A DNA stretch of 64,000 bases, taken from assembly GCA_002315935.1 (NCBI GenBank), contig DCII01000017.1, positions 1 through 64,000 on the forward strand. The letters run 5' to 3'. This stretch comes from Ruminococcaceae bacterium UBA1730 (GTDB lineage: Bacteria; Bacillota; Clostridia; Oscillospirales; Acutalibacteraceae). Within the stretch, counting starts at the first letter, position 1. Each line of letters starts with the position of its first letter. Below, piece after piece: positions 1-8,384 of this stretch. Under the pieces are notes generated by a model that saw only the letters and a program-made list of their open reading frames with translations, searched no databases and was not told the origin of the DNA. Made by a program: the position numbers and the translations under genes.

Positions 1-16
1 TGCGTGCCGAGCACAC

Positions 17-75
17 AAAAGAAAATAACCCAATTCAAAAGAATTGAGTTATTTTGGTGGAGATGAGGAGGATCG
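17..75. repeat. Direct repeat copy A: terminator plus tRNA-Ala 3' end remnant
   Basis: This stretch matches 227-286 almost base for base at an offset of about 210, with one missing T and one substitution. It contains the same AATAACCCAATTC-AAAA-GAATTGAGTTATT hairpin and then, read on the minus strand, the last ~20 nt of the tRNA-Ala (ending CATCTCCACCA). No D-arm or anticodon arm follows it, so this is a 3' remnant and not a second tRNA gene. It forms one boundary of the hairpin block at 76-226. Confidence 0.8.
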
Positions 76-81
76 ACTCGC

Positions 82-195
82 ACGCCTGCGGGCGTTTGGT
101 CGTCGGCGGAAGATGCCCCCACAGTGTGGGGGAAATGTCTGCAAAGCAGACAAAGGGGGACGGGGTTGTCAGCCCAACAGTCCACCGGACTGTTG
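82..195. other. Array of four perfect small hairpins
   Basis: Four inverted repeats lie in a row. ACGCC/GGCGT at 82-95 has a 4-nt loop. CCCCCACA/TGTGGGGG at 116-132 is an almost perfect palindrome. GTCTGC-AAA-GCAGAC spans 137-151. CAACAGTCC-ACC-GGACTGTTG at 175-195 has a 9-bp stem. The block is much more GC-rich than its surroundings and sits between the two copies of the tRNA 3' end. Two overlapping ~65-codon open frames cross it, but they run through the palindromes and the repeat and have no convincing ribosome binding site, so I do not call a gene. Function unknown; a small tRNA-targeted non-autonomous element or a palindromic repeat family are possibilities. Confidence 0.7.
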
Positions 196-226
196 CTCTG
201 TACCGCCTCCCCTTCGATCCCCCTAT

Positions 227-265
227 AAAAGAAAATAACCCAATTCAAAAGAATTGAGTTATTTT

Positions 266-286
<21 letters not shown>
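227..286. repeat. Direct repeat copy B: terminator plus 3' end of intact tRNA-Ala
   Basis: Second copy of the ~59-bp direct repeat. Here it is continuous with the complete tRNA-Ala gene, so this copy is probably the original and copy A the duplicate. Duplicating the 3' end of a tRNA is what site-specific integration at a tRNA would produce, but the bracketed DNA is only ~210 bp and carries no integrase. Confidence 0.75.
232..266 (-). terminator. Terminator of tRNA-Ala
   Basis: Immediately 3' of the tRNA CCA on the minus strand is a 13-bp stem (AATAACTCAATTC paired with GAATTGGGTTATT, one G-T pair) with a TTTT loop, followed by TTTTCTTTTAT. An identical hairpin is present in repeat copy A at 22-55. 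Confidence 0.75.
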
Positions 287-341
<55 letters not shown>

Positions 342-355
342 AAGCGATTACGCAT

Positions 356-384
356 ATATTAACACATATTATCCGAAAAATCAA
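356..384 (-). promoter_or_regulatory. Promoter of tRNA-Ala
   Basis: On the minus strand TTGATT and TAATAT are separated by exactly 17 bp. The predicted start falls about 8 nt before the mature tRNA 5' end. Confidence 0.55.
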
Positions 385-393
385 TACCTAAAT

Positions 394-431
394 TAAAAAA
401 ACAGCAAAACGGTGCAGAATAAGCTGCACCG
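394..431 (-). terminator. Terminator after thioredoxin gene
   Basis: Downstream of the thioredoxin stop on the minus strand, CGGTGCAG-CTTATT-CTGCACCG is followed by TTTTGCTG and a run of seven T. Confidence 0.75.
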
Positions 432-442
432 CAGGTTTGCCG

Positions 443-763
443 TTATTCGTTTTCTTCAAGCATATCAATGATTGCACTTTTCTTTGTAAGTCCGATACTT
501 CTGTTGATAATCTCCCCGTTTTTCATCACAATAAGTGTCGGAATGCTCATGATACCGAATTTTTCCGTTAAAGATTTTTCATTATCAACATTTATTTTAC
601 AGATTTTTGTTTCAGGCTGTGCTTCATCTGCAATTTCTTCGATAACAGGAGAAAGCTTCCTGCACGGACTGCATTCCTCGGAAAAGAAATCAAGCAAAAC
701 AGTTCCTCTGAAATCCTTTACCTCTTTCTGAAATGTTTCCGAAGTTACATCATATATTTTCAT
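443..763 (-). CDS. Thioredoxin-family protein with CSPC active site
   Basis: A 106-residue single-domain thioredoxin. The N-terminal strand-helix region leads into the active site ECSPCRKLSP at about residues 30-39, and the conserved cis-proline segment MSIPTLIVMKNG lies at about 73-84. No signal peptide is present, so it should act in the cytoplasm as a dithiol reductant. The dipeptide between the cysteines is Ser-Pro rather than the usual Gly-Pro, which in this superfamily tends to shift redox potential. The ATG is preceded by AAAGGGA. It lies upstream of no obvious partner here; a thioredoxin reductase gene is at 32 kb. It may be a general thioredoxin or a dedicated one; the window does not decide. 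Confidence 0.9.
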   Translation of the reverse strand: MKIYDVTSETFQKEVKDFRGTVLLDFFSEECSPCRKLSPVIEEIADEAQPETKICKINVDNEKSLTEKFGIMSIPTLIVMKNGEIINRSIGLTKKSAIIDMLEENE

Positions 764-825
764 GTCAATTCCCTTTCATAATGATTTATCAGATATAGTC
801 TTTTCAAATCATTATGAAATATTCA

Positions 826-2361
826 TCATTCGGCAAGAGGAATTAGAAGCATTTTTGAAGATTCAAGAATTCTTTCGCTCAGTTCGTTTTCTTCCGTTAT
901 CGCTTCAACCGTAGTGCAGTATTTTCTTGCTATATTCCACACTGCCTCACCCTTATCGGCAAAATAAATTGTCAGACTGCTTTTATTTTCCTTTTCCGAT
1001 GAAATTTCACCTGTTTCTATTGATGAAATATATTTTTTGATTTTACAATTAAAAATGCAGAAGCCTGCAAACATTTCCGTTTTGATTTCAAGTCTGCTCT
1101 CGCCTGTTGCAACGCAGTTGCAACCTATAACAGATACTCCACCGAGACATTTGATTGATTCTGCGGAGGTATTCAGAGGAACAGAATAGTCAAAATTAAT
1201 CGGCTTTTTGATTATTCCTATCTGTTTTTCGGAATCAACATAAAGAACTGTTATTTCATAATTACCGCTTATCTGACAATTATTATCTTTAAGCATATAT
1301 GTATACGACATATCTCCGCAGGAGGAACAGATTATTTTTTCAACGCTTACACCGATGCTTTCCAAAATGGTTTTATTTGTGAAGCTGTTATCAATTTTTT
1401 TATTAAAAGACATTACCTCGATGCTCTTAGTTGTGTTTGCGAGGTCATATAAGGTTGAATAAGCATCGTTTATGAACGAGACGGGACTTTCTTCGAACGA
1501 AACAAGAAACAAGCTTATTCCGACATTTATATCGAGCTGACGCATTTCACCGTCAGAGTTGACTTTTGAAAAAACCTCGCATGAATAAATTGAAAGAGAA
1601 ACATTGATATTGTCTTCTTCACTCAAGCCCTCGGCTTCGATTATCTGACTGATTGGCATATTATGCTCTGCACATTCAACCTCTCCCTTTTCATTATATA
1701 TATAGTATACCTTTACATTGCATTCGCCTTTGATTAACGCCTTATTATTGATTACTTTTATTTCATTGCATATCGCATTTGCCTGCGAATTCAGAATTGA
1801 AACAACAACCGGCTTATCGTTCGATATTTCTTTTATTTCGCTGACATTGAAAATTTTCTGATTGAGAGCCGTAATTGAAGAAACATCGGTTGATTCTCTC
1901 ATCGTCTGAATTCCGCAACCGTTTACATCAACAAGAATATCGTCATTTCTTTTTTTGGAAACATTGCAGATAATTCTTATCATTGACCTTATATCTGCTT
2001 TTCTCGGACTTGTTGCTCTGCAATTTACATAATCCGTTTTTATTCTGATTTCGGAAATACAATCCTGAGCTATTGACGAATGCTCAACGGATTTTTCGAA
2101 GGAATCACTCTGTTCATATGAAGCGATATTTCCGCTTTCATCGGCATAAATCAATCTGACAACTGCATTTATTTCGGCAGTAATCTTGCCGGGCTGAATT
2201 CGGCTTGAAATGATATTCGGAATTATGCTGCATTTGATTATTCTCTGAATAGCAGGGCAATAATCCGGCAGGTTAAGCTCCGCATCGAGAGCGTGGTCTG
2301 CACTTGCTTCGCAAGCTTTTTCAAACAGACCTATATTCTTGGTTTCTTTATTAAAATCCAT
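826..2361 (-). CDS. SPOCS (DUF3794) and LysM domain protein
   Basis: 511 residues, starting at the ATG preceded by GAAAGGAG; an upstream in-frame GTG has no such site. The N-terminus (AELNLPDYCPAIQRI) and two further similar segments around residues 160-270 and 340-440 match the SPOCS/DUF3794 pattern of spore-coat-associated proteins. The last ~50 residues form a LysM module (EAVWNIARKYCTTVEAI), which binds peptidoglycan-type glycans. There is no signal peptide, as expected for a coat protein assembled from the mother cell. The family link to sporulation is established knowledge; the specific coat role is inference. It follows the thioredoxin gene's start by about 60 bp on the same strand, with no shared function evident. 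Confidence 0.85.
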   Translation of the reverse strand: MDFNKETKNIGLFEKACEASADHALDAELNLPDYCPAIQRIIKCSIIPNIISSRIQPGKITAEINAVVRLIYADESGNIASYEQSDSFEKSVEHSSIAQDCISEIRIKTDYVNCRATSPRKADIRSMIRIICNVSKKRNDDILVDVNGCGIQTMRESTDVSSITALNQKIFNVSEIKEISNDKPVVVSILNSQANAICNEIKVINNKALIKGECNVKVYYIYNEKGEVECAEHNMPISQIIEAEGLSEEDNINVSLSIYSCEVFSKVNSDGEMRQLDINVGISLFLVSFEESPVSFINDAYSTLYDLANTTKSIEVMSFNKKIDNSFTNKTILESIGVSVEKIICSSCGDMSYTYMLKDNNCQISGNYEITVLYVDSEKQIGIIKKPINFDYSVPLNTSAESIKCLGGVSVIGCNCVATGESRLEIKTEMFAGFCIFNCKIKKYISSIETGEISSEKENKSSLTIYFADKGEAVWNIARKYCTTVEAITEENELSERILESSKMLLIPLAE

Positions 2362-2474
2362 GGTTTCTCCTTTCGAAAATGTGTTTTTGTAAATAATATG
2401 CACCACATGTCCGATTTATGTTGAAGAATTCCCATAAATATCGCATATTTTTTAAAAATATTTTGTTTTTACTA

Positions 2475-2503
2475 TTTACTTTTATAAAATAGTATTATAT
2501 AAT
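2475..2503 (+). promoter_or_regulatory. Promoter of ydbC-like gene
   Basis: TTTACT and TATAAT with 17-bp spacing, 35 bp upstream of the start codon. The -10 is perfect; the -35 matches TTGACA at only three or four positions. Confidence 0.5.
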
Positions 2504-2537
2504 AATCGTGTAAAGTACTAATGAAAGGAGAACCGTT

Positions 2538-2756
2538 ATGCCTGAGTTTACTTATGAAATCGTTGAATCTGTTGCTGTTCTTTCAGAAAACCCCAAGGGA
2601 TGGACAAAGGAGCTTAATCTTATAAGCTGGAACGGCAGAGAGCCCAAGTTTGACATCAGAGAGTGGGCCCCCGAACATGAGAAGATGGGTAAAGGCGTTA
2701 CCCTCAGCCAGGAAGAAATGGCTGCTCTTAAGGAAGCTGTTAAAGCTCTCAAATAA
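2538..2756 (+). CDS. PC4/YdbC-family single-strand nucleic acid binding protein
   Basis: 72 residues, with a strong ribosome binding site (GAAAGGAG) 7 nt before the ATG. The sequence fits the compact YdbC/PC4 fold: a beta-sheet with the conserved GWTKELNLISWNGREPKFDI segment (residues 22-41), then WAPEHEKMGKGVTLSQEE and a C-terminal helix. Members of this family bind single-stranded DNA or RNA as dimers and are widespread, uncharacterised small proteins in Firmicutes. It is monocistronic, with its own promoter and a strong terminator, and is flanked on both sides by minus-strand genes. Confidence 0.85.
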   Translation: MPEFTYEIVESVAVLSENPKGWTKELNLISWNGREPKFDIREWAPEHEKMGKGVTLSQEEMAALKEAVKALK

Positions 2757-2768
2757 TTTTAATTCCCG

Positions 2769-2798
2769 GCGCTGCTTTATGCAGCGCTTTTTCTTTTT
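2769..2798 (+). terminator. Terminator of ydbC-like gene
   Basis: GCGCTGC-TTTAT-GCAGCGC followed by TTTTTCTTTTT, 12 bp after the stop codon. A second inverted repeat (AGAACAAGGC/GCCTTGTTCT, 2801-2832) follows directly and separates this gene from the convergent alpha-galactosidase gene. Confidence 0.9.
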
Positions 2799-2841
2799 GC
2801 AAGAACAAGGCCGTAATATTACAGCCTTGTTCTTTATACAT

Positions 2842-4530
2842 TTATTTTGCCTTTATTCTGAATGCTTTAATTCCGTGAGACGGGACGGATGCTGTAATCT
2901 GATTATCGGTTGAAAATTCTTCCTTTGTCCAAAGGTCAAATACCGAAAATTCATCTGCAATCGGTGTTCTGACATATGATTCGCAGACTATCTGACGAAG
3001 ACTTGCTGACATTCTTGACGGCGTGGGAGCTTTATTATAGAAGCAAACTGCAAGCTCATCATTTTCAAGAGGTTTAACAAGAATATCCTCTGCACCGTTT
3101 GTTTTATATCGTCTGCATTGAACGCCGAGAGCATCACGGTCAACGGCAATTAAATCTTTATTTGTAATGATTTTATAAATATCATTTTCCTTGTCGATGC
3201 TTCCGTCAGAAAGAATAAACCTCCTTATATCATTGCTGAGAATAAGAGGAGCCGACATCATACACCACAAAGTAAAATGAGATTTATTTTCTTCAAATGT
3301 GAGTTTTCCGTTGCCAATCTCAAGAATATCGGGGTCATTCCATCCTCCGGCAGAAGAATACTTCGAAAGAAGAATATTAATTTCGTAAATTCCTGCTATT
3401 GAAAGCCAATTCGGTTTAATATCGGGAGTTGTTCTCCAGAGGTTTCCGGCTCCCCTGCCCCATTTCCACGGGAGATTTCTGCCGTATTCGCAGATAGAAT
3501 AAACAATCGGTTTGACTTCTTTATTATTATTTTCGGCATACTCACTCGTTGCTCTCTTAAGCTCGTTACCCATATCCGAAAACTGAATTGCCGCACTGTC
3601 AAATATTGAGCTGACGGGATTATAGAAAAGAATTGTGTTTTTGCCGGCAAGAAGTCGGATTTTAAACTGAATAAGTCCCTCACGAGCGAAAGGCTGATTC
3701 GGAGCGATACGAATCTTATATCTGTAAAAATTATTGACCTTAATTTCAAAATAACGGTATGTTTTTGATTCTTTTCTGAAATATACAGTCAGAAGATATT
3801 CCTTTTCTTCATCAACATTTATATCCGAGAACTCAATACTGCCGTTATTTGATGATAGACCCGTCATATAGGTCGTTTCTCCGTCCTGAACAAGTGACGC
3901 ATTTCCACGAAGAGAAGCTCCGAAAAGGTCATATGAGCTTTCGCAATGGGTATCTGTATCGGTTATGGTAAATTTTTCAATATCGGGAGCGGCTGACGGA
4001 ATCGGAATATTATTTTTAAAATCATATTTAAGATATTCAAATCCCCATTCGGCAAAGGTATCTGCATCAATCGCTTCATGGCCGAGACTTCCCGGCAGTT
4101 CTTCGCCTGTTAATGTTCCGTTTGATGAATAAATGCCGGCTTTCAGCCCGAGTGAATTGATTTTTTCAACAAGAGACGGCATTCCGTTAGGAAAAGAATT
4201 ACCATCTGCACAAAGTCTGCCGTTTTCATCTCTTTTTGAAGCCATCCAACCATCATCAATATTGATATATTGATAACCGCAGTCGGCAAGTCCGCTGTTC
4301 TTCATTGCTTCAGCCATATCAAGAATGAGATTTTCATTGATATTCTTACCGAAAAGATTACGGCTTGACCAACCCATAGGCGGCGTTTCTGCGGCATTGT
4401 TGCCGTATTTTTCGCCTGTGTAATAAGTTAATCTGACGGAATCGGAAGCCTTTTTATAAAGCTCGCTTCCCTTATCCTTTATATATTTCAGTGCATAGTC
4501 AAATGTTTCACGGTTGAAAAAATCCGCCAT
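2842..4530 (-). CDS. GH27 alpha-galactosidase with an inserted beta-sandwich domain
   Basis: 562 residues. GH27 hallmarks are plain: TPPMGWSSRNLF (~49-60), YINIDDGWM (~88-96), GIYSSNGTLTGEELPGSLGHE (~132-152), FEYLKYDF with the predicted nucleophile Asp170, and SAGGWNDPDILEIGN (~390), whose Asp is the predicted acid/base. Between the nucleophile strand and the next barrel strand (SICEYGRN) lie ~130 extra residues reading like a carbohydrate-binding-type beta-sandwich (for example EEKEYLLTVYFRKE and YFEIKVNNFYRY). No signal peptide, so cytoplasmic; it should release terminal alpha-galactose from imported oligosaccharides. The start is preceded by GAGGAAG and lies 12 bp after the solute-binding protein gene, so the two are probably cotranscribed. 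Confidence 0.9.
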   Translation of the reverse strand: MADFFNRETFDYALKYIKDKGSELYKKASDSVRLTYYTGEKYGNNAAETPPMGWSSRNLFGKNINENLILDMAEAMKNSGLADCGYQYINIDDGWMASKRDENGRLCADGNSFPNGMPSLVEKINSLGLKAGIYSSNGTLTGEELPGSLGHEAIDADTFAEWGFEYLKYDFKNNIPIPSAAPDIEKFTITDTDTHCESSYDLFGASLRGNASLVQDGETTYMTGLSSNNGSIEFSDINVDEEKEYLLTVYFRKESKTYRYFEIKVNNFYRYKIRIAPNQPFAREGLIQFKIRLLAGKNTILFYNPVSSIFDSAAIQFSDMGNELKRATSEYAENNNKEVKPIVYSICEYGRNLPWKWGRGAGNLWRTTPDIKPNWLSIAGIYEINILLSKYSSAGGWNDPDILEIGNGKLTFEENKSHFTLWCMMSAPLILSNDIRRFILSDGSIDKENDIYKIITNKDLIAVDRDALGVQCRRYKTNGAEDILVKPLENDELAVCFYNKAPTPSRMSASLRQIVCESYVRTPIADEFSVFDLWTKEEFSTDNQITASVPSHGIKAFRIKAK

Positions 4531-4542
4531 CTTGTCACTTCC

Positions 4543-6462
4543 TCATTTTGTTTTTAACTGCGAAATATAATCGGTAAAACCATCGTAATTATAATCATTA
4601 TCAAAGCTGTTTTCGGATATTGTTTTCAGATTGTAAACCGTTACATTCTGAAGCTGACAAACAGGCTGTTCAATAGCCTGCTCCGTAATTAATTCAAGCA
4701 TTTTTTCAATTAACTGTGAACGGTCATACATTCCGACTGATACTTCGATTTTTTCCGTTAATGAGTCAATATCCGCATTGCTGAATCCGGATATATTCTT
4801 TTCTCCGAAGGAATTATAATAATCATATTTGTTGCTTGTAGCTCCGTCAGCAACTCTCTCAACCCAGATATCCGCTTTTGAATTTTTAACAGCGGCTTCA
4901 AGCTCCGCCCGTGTAACCTTATAAATATTGAGCGTTATTCCCTTTTCCTTGAGAACCTCGGCGTATCTTCCGAGAAGCTCATTGGAAAAATCATCTGAAC
5001 AATAAGCATTCAGAACAGTTAATTTTCTTGTACCTTTAACCTGAAGATTTGTGAAATCCACATTGGAATATTTCTTTTCGGTTATTTTTTCAGGGTATTC
5101 ATCAAATCTTATACTTATCGGTCGGAGAGGAACGGTAAAATATTTTCCGTATATAGCTTCAACTGCAACGCTCAGGTCGCATATGCCGGAAAGACCCTTT
5201 CTTTCAATCAAATCAAGTTTTTTTGAATTGAAAAACATTGAATAATATCCGTCATCATTAGTGATAAAATATTTGCATTCTTTGTCGGCAAGGTCGGTAA
5301 TCCTTTGGGTTGTTGCTTTAACGGTGGCAATATCAAGCTTTCCGGAAACGGCATCCTTATACAATAAATCTTCCTTGCCGGAATAATCAACAAAGGTCAA
5401 TTTTGCAAAATCAGGAGCTTCGGGATAAAATTCGTTCACGGAAAGTGTTGCTTTTCCGTTCTTGTATTCATCAATGCAATATGCTCCGCAGCCCGGAGAA
5501 AGCTCATAATATTCTTTAACCTTCGAGGTCATGCCTTTTATGTAAATCGAAGAATAGAATTTTTTTGAAACAATCGGAACATTCAAAGCCGAAACAGCGT
5601 TTATATCAGCAGAATTGAATTGAACCGTGCAGGTGTAATCGTTTATTTTTTTAATACCCTTAATGCGGTCAACACCTATGCCGTTTGAATAATTCTTCTC
5701 AATATAATCTTTATTGAGCTTTTCCCTGTACCAATTTTCGGCGTTATATGAGGAAGCGTTGCTTTTAGCTTCAGCCTTTGCACAGAGCGTTAGAACGGAA
5801 GAAGAATCAGCATCTTTTCCGAGCTTTTCAAATTCATTTACAAAGCCGTTTTTCTCAAAATACGCCTTCCATTCCTGACCGTCGGGAGCTTTTTCTTCGT
5901 TGAATTTGCCTGCAAGACCTGTTTCAACAAGATATTTTTCGAGATTTTCTGATGAAATTTTTTCCGGAGAATATTCCGAGACAACTTTATCTTCAATTTC
6001 AGTCAATTTCGATTTATAAGCCGAATCGTCGAAATAATATTCCTTTATTCCGTCAATGTCGTTAAGGTAAAAATCCTTGTACGGTCCGTCATAGGTTGCA
6101 TCTGAAACAAAATAATAGAAAAAAATTACATCATCAATCGTAACATTTGTTCCGTCAGAAAAAAACAGGTTTTTATTTATCGAAACAGTGTATTTGACCT
6201 TTTCACCATCAATTTCATAAGAAATTCCGCCGCAATAATTTACCATTCTGTTGCTTGAATCTCTTCTTTGAATGGTCTGATACATCTGACCGGAAATCTG
6301 CTTATCTGCATCTGATTCCGAATAAAGCGGATTGAAATTGCCCTCCGTTCCGCTTACTCCTATTTTTAATTCCATTGTATTAATTTTTTTAATTCCGCAT
6401 CCCGAGGATAAAACAAGCGAAAAAGCAAGCAAAACCGATAAAATATATTTAATGTGTTTCAT
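4543..6462 (-). CDS. Family 5 extracellular solute-binding lipoprotein
   Basis: 639 residues, starting at the ATG 8 nt after GGGAG; a GTG three codons upstream overlaps that site. An N-terminal lipoprotein signal is visible: basic start, hydrophobic core, then SLVLSSGC with Cys as the lipidated residue. The body matches the SBP_bac_5 (DppA/OppA) family, including KYTVSINKNLFFSDGTNVT and later SADINAVSALNVPIVSKKFY. It has a long extra segment around residues 130-260. Family members deliver peptides, nickel or oligosaccharides to ABC importers; no permease or ATPase gene is adjacent. Cotranscription with the alpha-galactosidase suggests, but does not prove, an alpha-galactoside ligand. Confidence 0.85.
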   Translation of the reverse strand: MKHIKYILSVLLAFSLVLSSGCGIKKINTMELKIGVSGTEGNFNPLYSESDADKQISGQMYQTIQRRDSSNRMVNYCGGISYEIDGEKVKYTVSINKNLFFSDGTNVTIDDVIFFYYFVSDATYDGPYKDFYLNDIDGIKEYYFDDSAYKSKLTEIEDKVVSEYSPEKISSENLEKYLVETGLAGKFNEEKAPDGQEWKAYFEKNGFVNEFEKLGKDADSSSVLTLCAKAEAKSNASSYNAENWYREKLNKDYIEKNYSNGIGVDRIKGIKKINDYTCTVQFNSADINAVSALNVPIVSKKFYSSIYIKGMTSKVKEYYELSPGCGAYCIDEYKNGKATLSVNEFYPEAPDFAKLTFVDYSGKEDLLYKDAVSGKLDIATVKATTQRITDLADKECKYFITNDDGYYSMFFNSKKLDLIERKGLSGICDLSVAVEAIYGKYFTVPLRPISIRFDEYPEKITEKKYSNVDFTNLQVKGTRKLTVLNAYCSDDFSNELLGRYAEVLKEKGITLNIYKVTRAELEAAVKNSKADIWVERVADGATSNKYDYYNSFGEKNISGFSNADIDSLTEKIEVSVGMYDRSQLIEKMLELITEQAIEQPVCQLQNVTVYNLKTISENSFDNDYNYDGFTDYISQLKTK

Positions 6463-6485
6463 CAAAAACACTCCCGTTATTTTTT

Positions 6486-6650
6486 AGGAAACGCTGATTA
6501 AATCGGCAGACAAGATTTTCGAGTATGTTTTCGGCGTGAAAAAGGCACAAAACAGAAGATATAATTTGTGTATTTCAGGATTTTGTAACGCATTTCACGC
6601 CAAAACAGACTGAAAAGATGCGACATTGCATTTATTCAGCTATTTCTTTG
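6486..6650. mobile_element. MITE-like repeat, copy 1
   Basis: About 160 bp, closely matching the reverse complement of 61910-62073. The left end GGAAACGCTGATTAAATCGGC and the right end, read inward as AGAAATAGCTGAATAAATGC, are imperfect terminal inverted repeats sharing the GCTGA-TAAAT core. The interior also contains the partial inverted pair TTTTCGGCGTGAAA / TTTCACGCCAAAA. No transposase frame is present. It fills most of the gap between the solute-binding protein gene and the SDR gene. Confidence 0.75.
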
Positions 6651-6683
6651 AAATATTTTATCATACATTTTATATTTTTACAA

Positions 6684-6716
6684 TAAAAAAATACGGAGAG
6701 CGAACGCCCTCCGTAA
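6684..6716 (-). terminator. Terminator of SDR gene
   Basis: On the minus strand TACGGAG-GGCGTTCGCT-CTCCGTA (with further inner GC pairing) is followed by TTTTTTTATTG, 8 bp after the stop codon. Confidence 0.85.
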
Positions 6717-6723
6717 AATATTA

Positions 6724-8271
6724 TCAGTCTTTGAAGCCCTCAAAGCCCTTGAAAATTGCTTCTGTGTAAGTATTCTTTTCGTCCTTGCTGTGAAGAGGAT
6801 ACCATACCTGAGCAAAGAAGGGGTTGATTTCTGCCTCGTGGTCATAATCCCAGTAGAACTTCTTGCCTTCGCAATCGGTTGGAATTTCGGAAGGACACCA
6901 GTGACCGCCCTTGAGAACAAGGTTTGCAGACATCATGAATTCATGACCTCTTGCACACTTCCACTTGATGGGAGTATAGAAATCAACATATTCTTCCTCT
7001 GTTGCAAGGCATTCGCCGCCTCTGAATGCCGCCGCCTTCTTAAGGTCATCAAGAGTTATATCGGCAACTGCTTTGCTCTCGTCATAGCCATGGTCAAGAA
7101 TGATAACATCCTTTGAATCCTTTTTCTTTGAAGGATGTTCAATTTTATAATTATCCCATGATGTGGGAAGAGCTTTATATTCCTCCATTGAGCCGAAGTA
7201 TGAAGAAATTCTTTCGGGAATCTGATTTGAAATCCACCACTGTGTTCCGTATATTTCTTCATTTGCCATTTTCTTCATGAAGGTTTCCTTGAGAACGCCT
7301 GCGAAAGGCTTTGCAAGGAAAGCAAGCTTGAAATAAGGAGCAACCTCGTCAAGCATATGCTTGAAATAGTCCTTAACGGGCATATAAGCTCTGAAATGGC
7401 AATATTTCTCAAGCTCATCGCCGTCATAATACCACTGACCGTGGAAGTTACGGGTGATAAACCAGTTAGGCTGGAAGAGCTTTTTGGGAGAACCGATTCC
7501 GAGAGTGCCGAGAAGAAGCTCTTCAAATTCGAAGTTGGTGAGTCTGTATTCTTCGCCGGAACCGATATTATAAAATCTTCTCCAGAATTCCTCGGGAATA
7601 TCATCGCCGCAGACATTAACCATAAGTCTTGCGGAATCCTCAACAGTTGCCCATTCAAGAACGCCGTTGATGCAGACATGGAACATGATAGGATCCATGT
7701 TCTTAAGAATATCGCCGTAAAGAATACCGGACTGACGCATTGAAACCCAGTGCTTAAGACCTGATTCTGCGAAGATTTCTTCTGCAAGAACCTTTGAGCA
7801 GGCATAATGGTCATAAACGGAAATTTTGATGGGGTCACCAGTTCTTGCCCAGTGGATAGGCATATTTCTGTCGCCTGTTTCGGCAACGGTTCCTATATAA
7901 ACAACCTTTATTGCATCGGGATCGGGCTGAGCCTTTACTGCCTTGACAATGTTTTTAGCGGCAGTCGTGTTGGTCTGAACGGTCTTTGTGGGATAATAGT
8001 CAGCAGAGGGAGAAACCATACCGCCGACATGGAGAACATAATCAGCACCGTTTACGCACTTAAGAACATCATCATATTTCTTAAGGTCACCCCAGACTAT
8101 TTTAACCGAGGGATGATTAAGGTAATCCTTGAACATTTTTCTGTTCTTTTCGCTGTCACGAAGAAGAACAACAAGGTTGAATTTATCCTTGTGCTTCATG
8201 AATTCCTTAAAGCTGTGAAATCCCATGTTGCCGGATGCACCGGTAAGGAACACCGTCTTTTTCTGAGCCAT
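6724..8271 (-). CDS. NAD-dependent epimerase/dehydratase (SDR) with zinc-ribbon-like tail
   Basis: 515 residues; the ATG is 8 nt after GGAGG, and an upstream TTG overlaps that site. The N-terminal two-thirds is an extended SDR: nucleotide-binding GASGNMGFH (~9-17), DLKKYDDVLKCVNGADYVLHVGG-type core, and the catalytic YACSK (YxxxK). Substrate is unknown; NDP-sugars or sugar acids are typical. The C-terminal ~120 residues are outside the SDR fold and include W-K-C-x2-GH and GGHWCP, resembling a small zinc-binding module but with an incomplete cysteine set. It follows the DapA-superfamily gene on the same strand, ~110 bp away with a terminator-like hairpin between. That pairing suggests a sugar-acid pathway (inference). 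Confidence 0.8.
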   Translation of the reverse strand: MAQKKTVFLTGASGNMGFHSFKEFMKHKDKFNLVVLLRDSEKNRKMFKDYLNHPSVKIVWGDLKKYDDVLKCVNGADYVLHVGGMVSPSADYYPTKTVQTNTTAAKNIVKAVKAQPDPDAIKVVYIGTVAETGDRNMPIHWARTGDPIKISVYDHYACSKVLAEEIFAESGLKHWVSMRQSGILYGDILKNMDPIMFHVCINGVLEWATVEDSARLMVNVCGDDIPEEFWRRFYNIGSGEEYRLTNFEFEELLLGTLGIGSPKKLFQPNWFITRNFHGQWYYDGDELEKYCHFRAYMPVKDYFKHMLDEVAPYFKLAFLAKPFAGVLKETFMKKMANEEIYGTQWWISNQIPERISSYFGSMEEYKALPTSWDNYKIEHPSKKKDSKDVIILDHGYDESKAVADITLDDLKKAAAFRGGECLATEEEYVDFYTPIKWKCARGHEFMMSANLVLKGGHWCPSEIPTDCEGKKFYWDYDHEAEINPFFAQVWYPLHSKDEKNTYTEAIFKGFEGFKD

Positions 8272-8352
8272 TTTCAATTCCTCCAATGATTTATGGTGAT
8301 TTTTAACTACATCAAAAATAATATCATATCATTCAAAATAAATCAATAAATT

Positions 8353-8384
8353 TTATGTTACACATTTTTTGAAATGTAACATAA
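8353..8384 (-). terminator. Hairpin/terminator after DapA-like gene
   Basis: Perfect 10-bp inverted repeat TTATGTTACA / TGTAACATAA with a 12-nt loop, directly after the stop codon and followed on the minus strand by AAAATTTATTG. The U-tract is weak, so efficiency is uncertain. Confidence 0.6.

Noticed and set aside
82..195. Hairpin cluster as a CRISPR array
   Set aside because: The inverted repeats all differ from one another; there is no constant repeat with spacers and no cas gene.
44..257. Two overlapping ~65-codon plus-strand frames at the left edge
   Set aside because: They run through the direct repeats and hairpins and their residue composition is not protein-like; the first has no ribosome binding site. 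The GAGGAGG-like bases near the second belong to the tRNA remnant.
7275..8289. Long antisense and alternate frames within the SDR gene
   Set aside because: The SDR frame has intact motifs and a ribosome binding site; the others are shadows without either.
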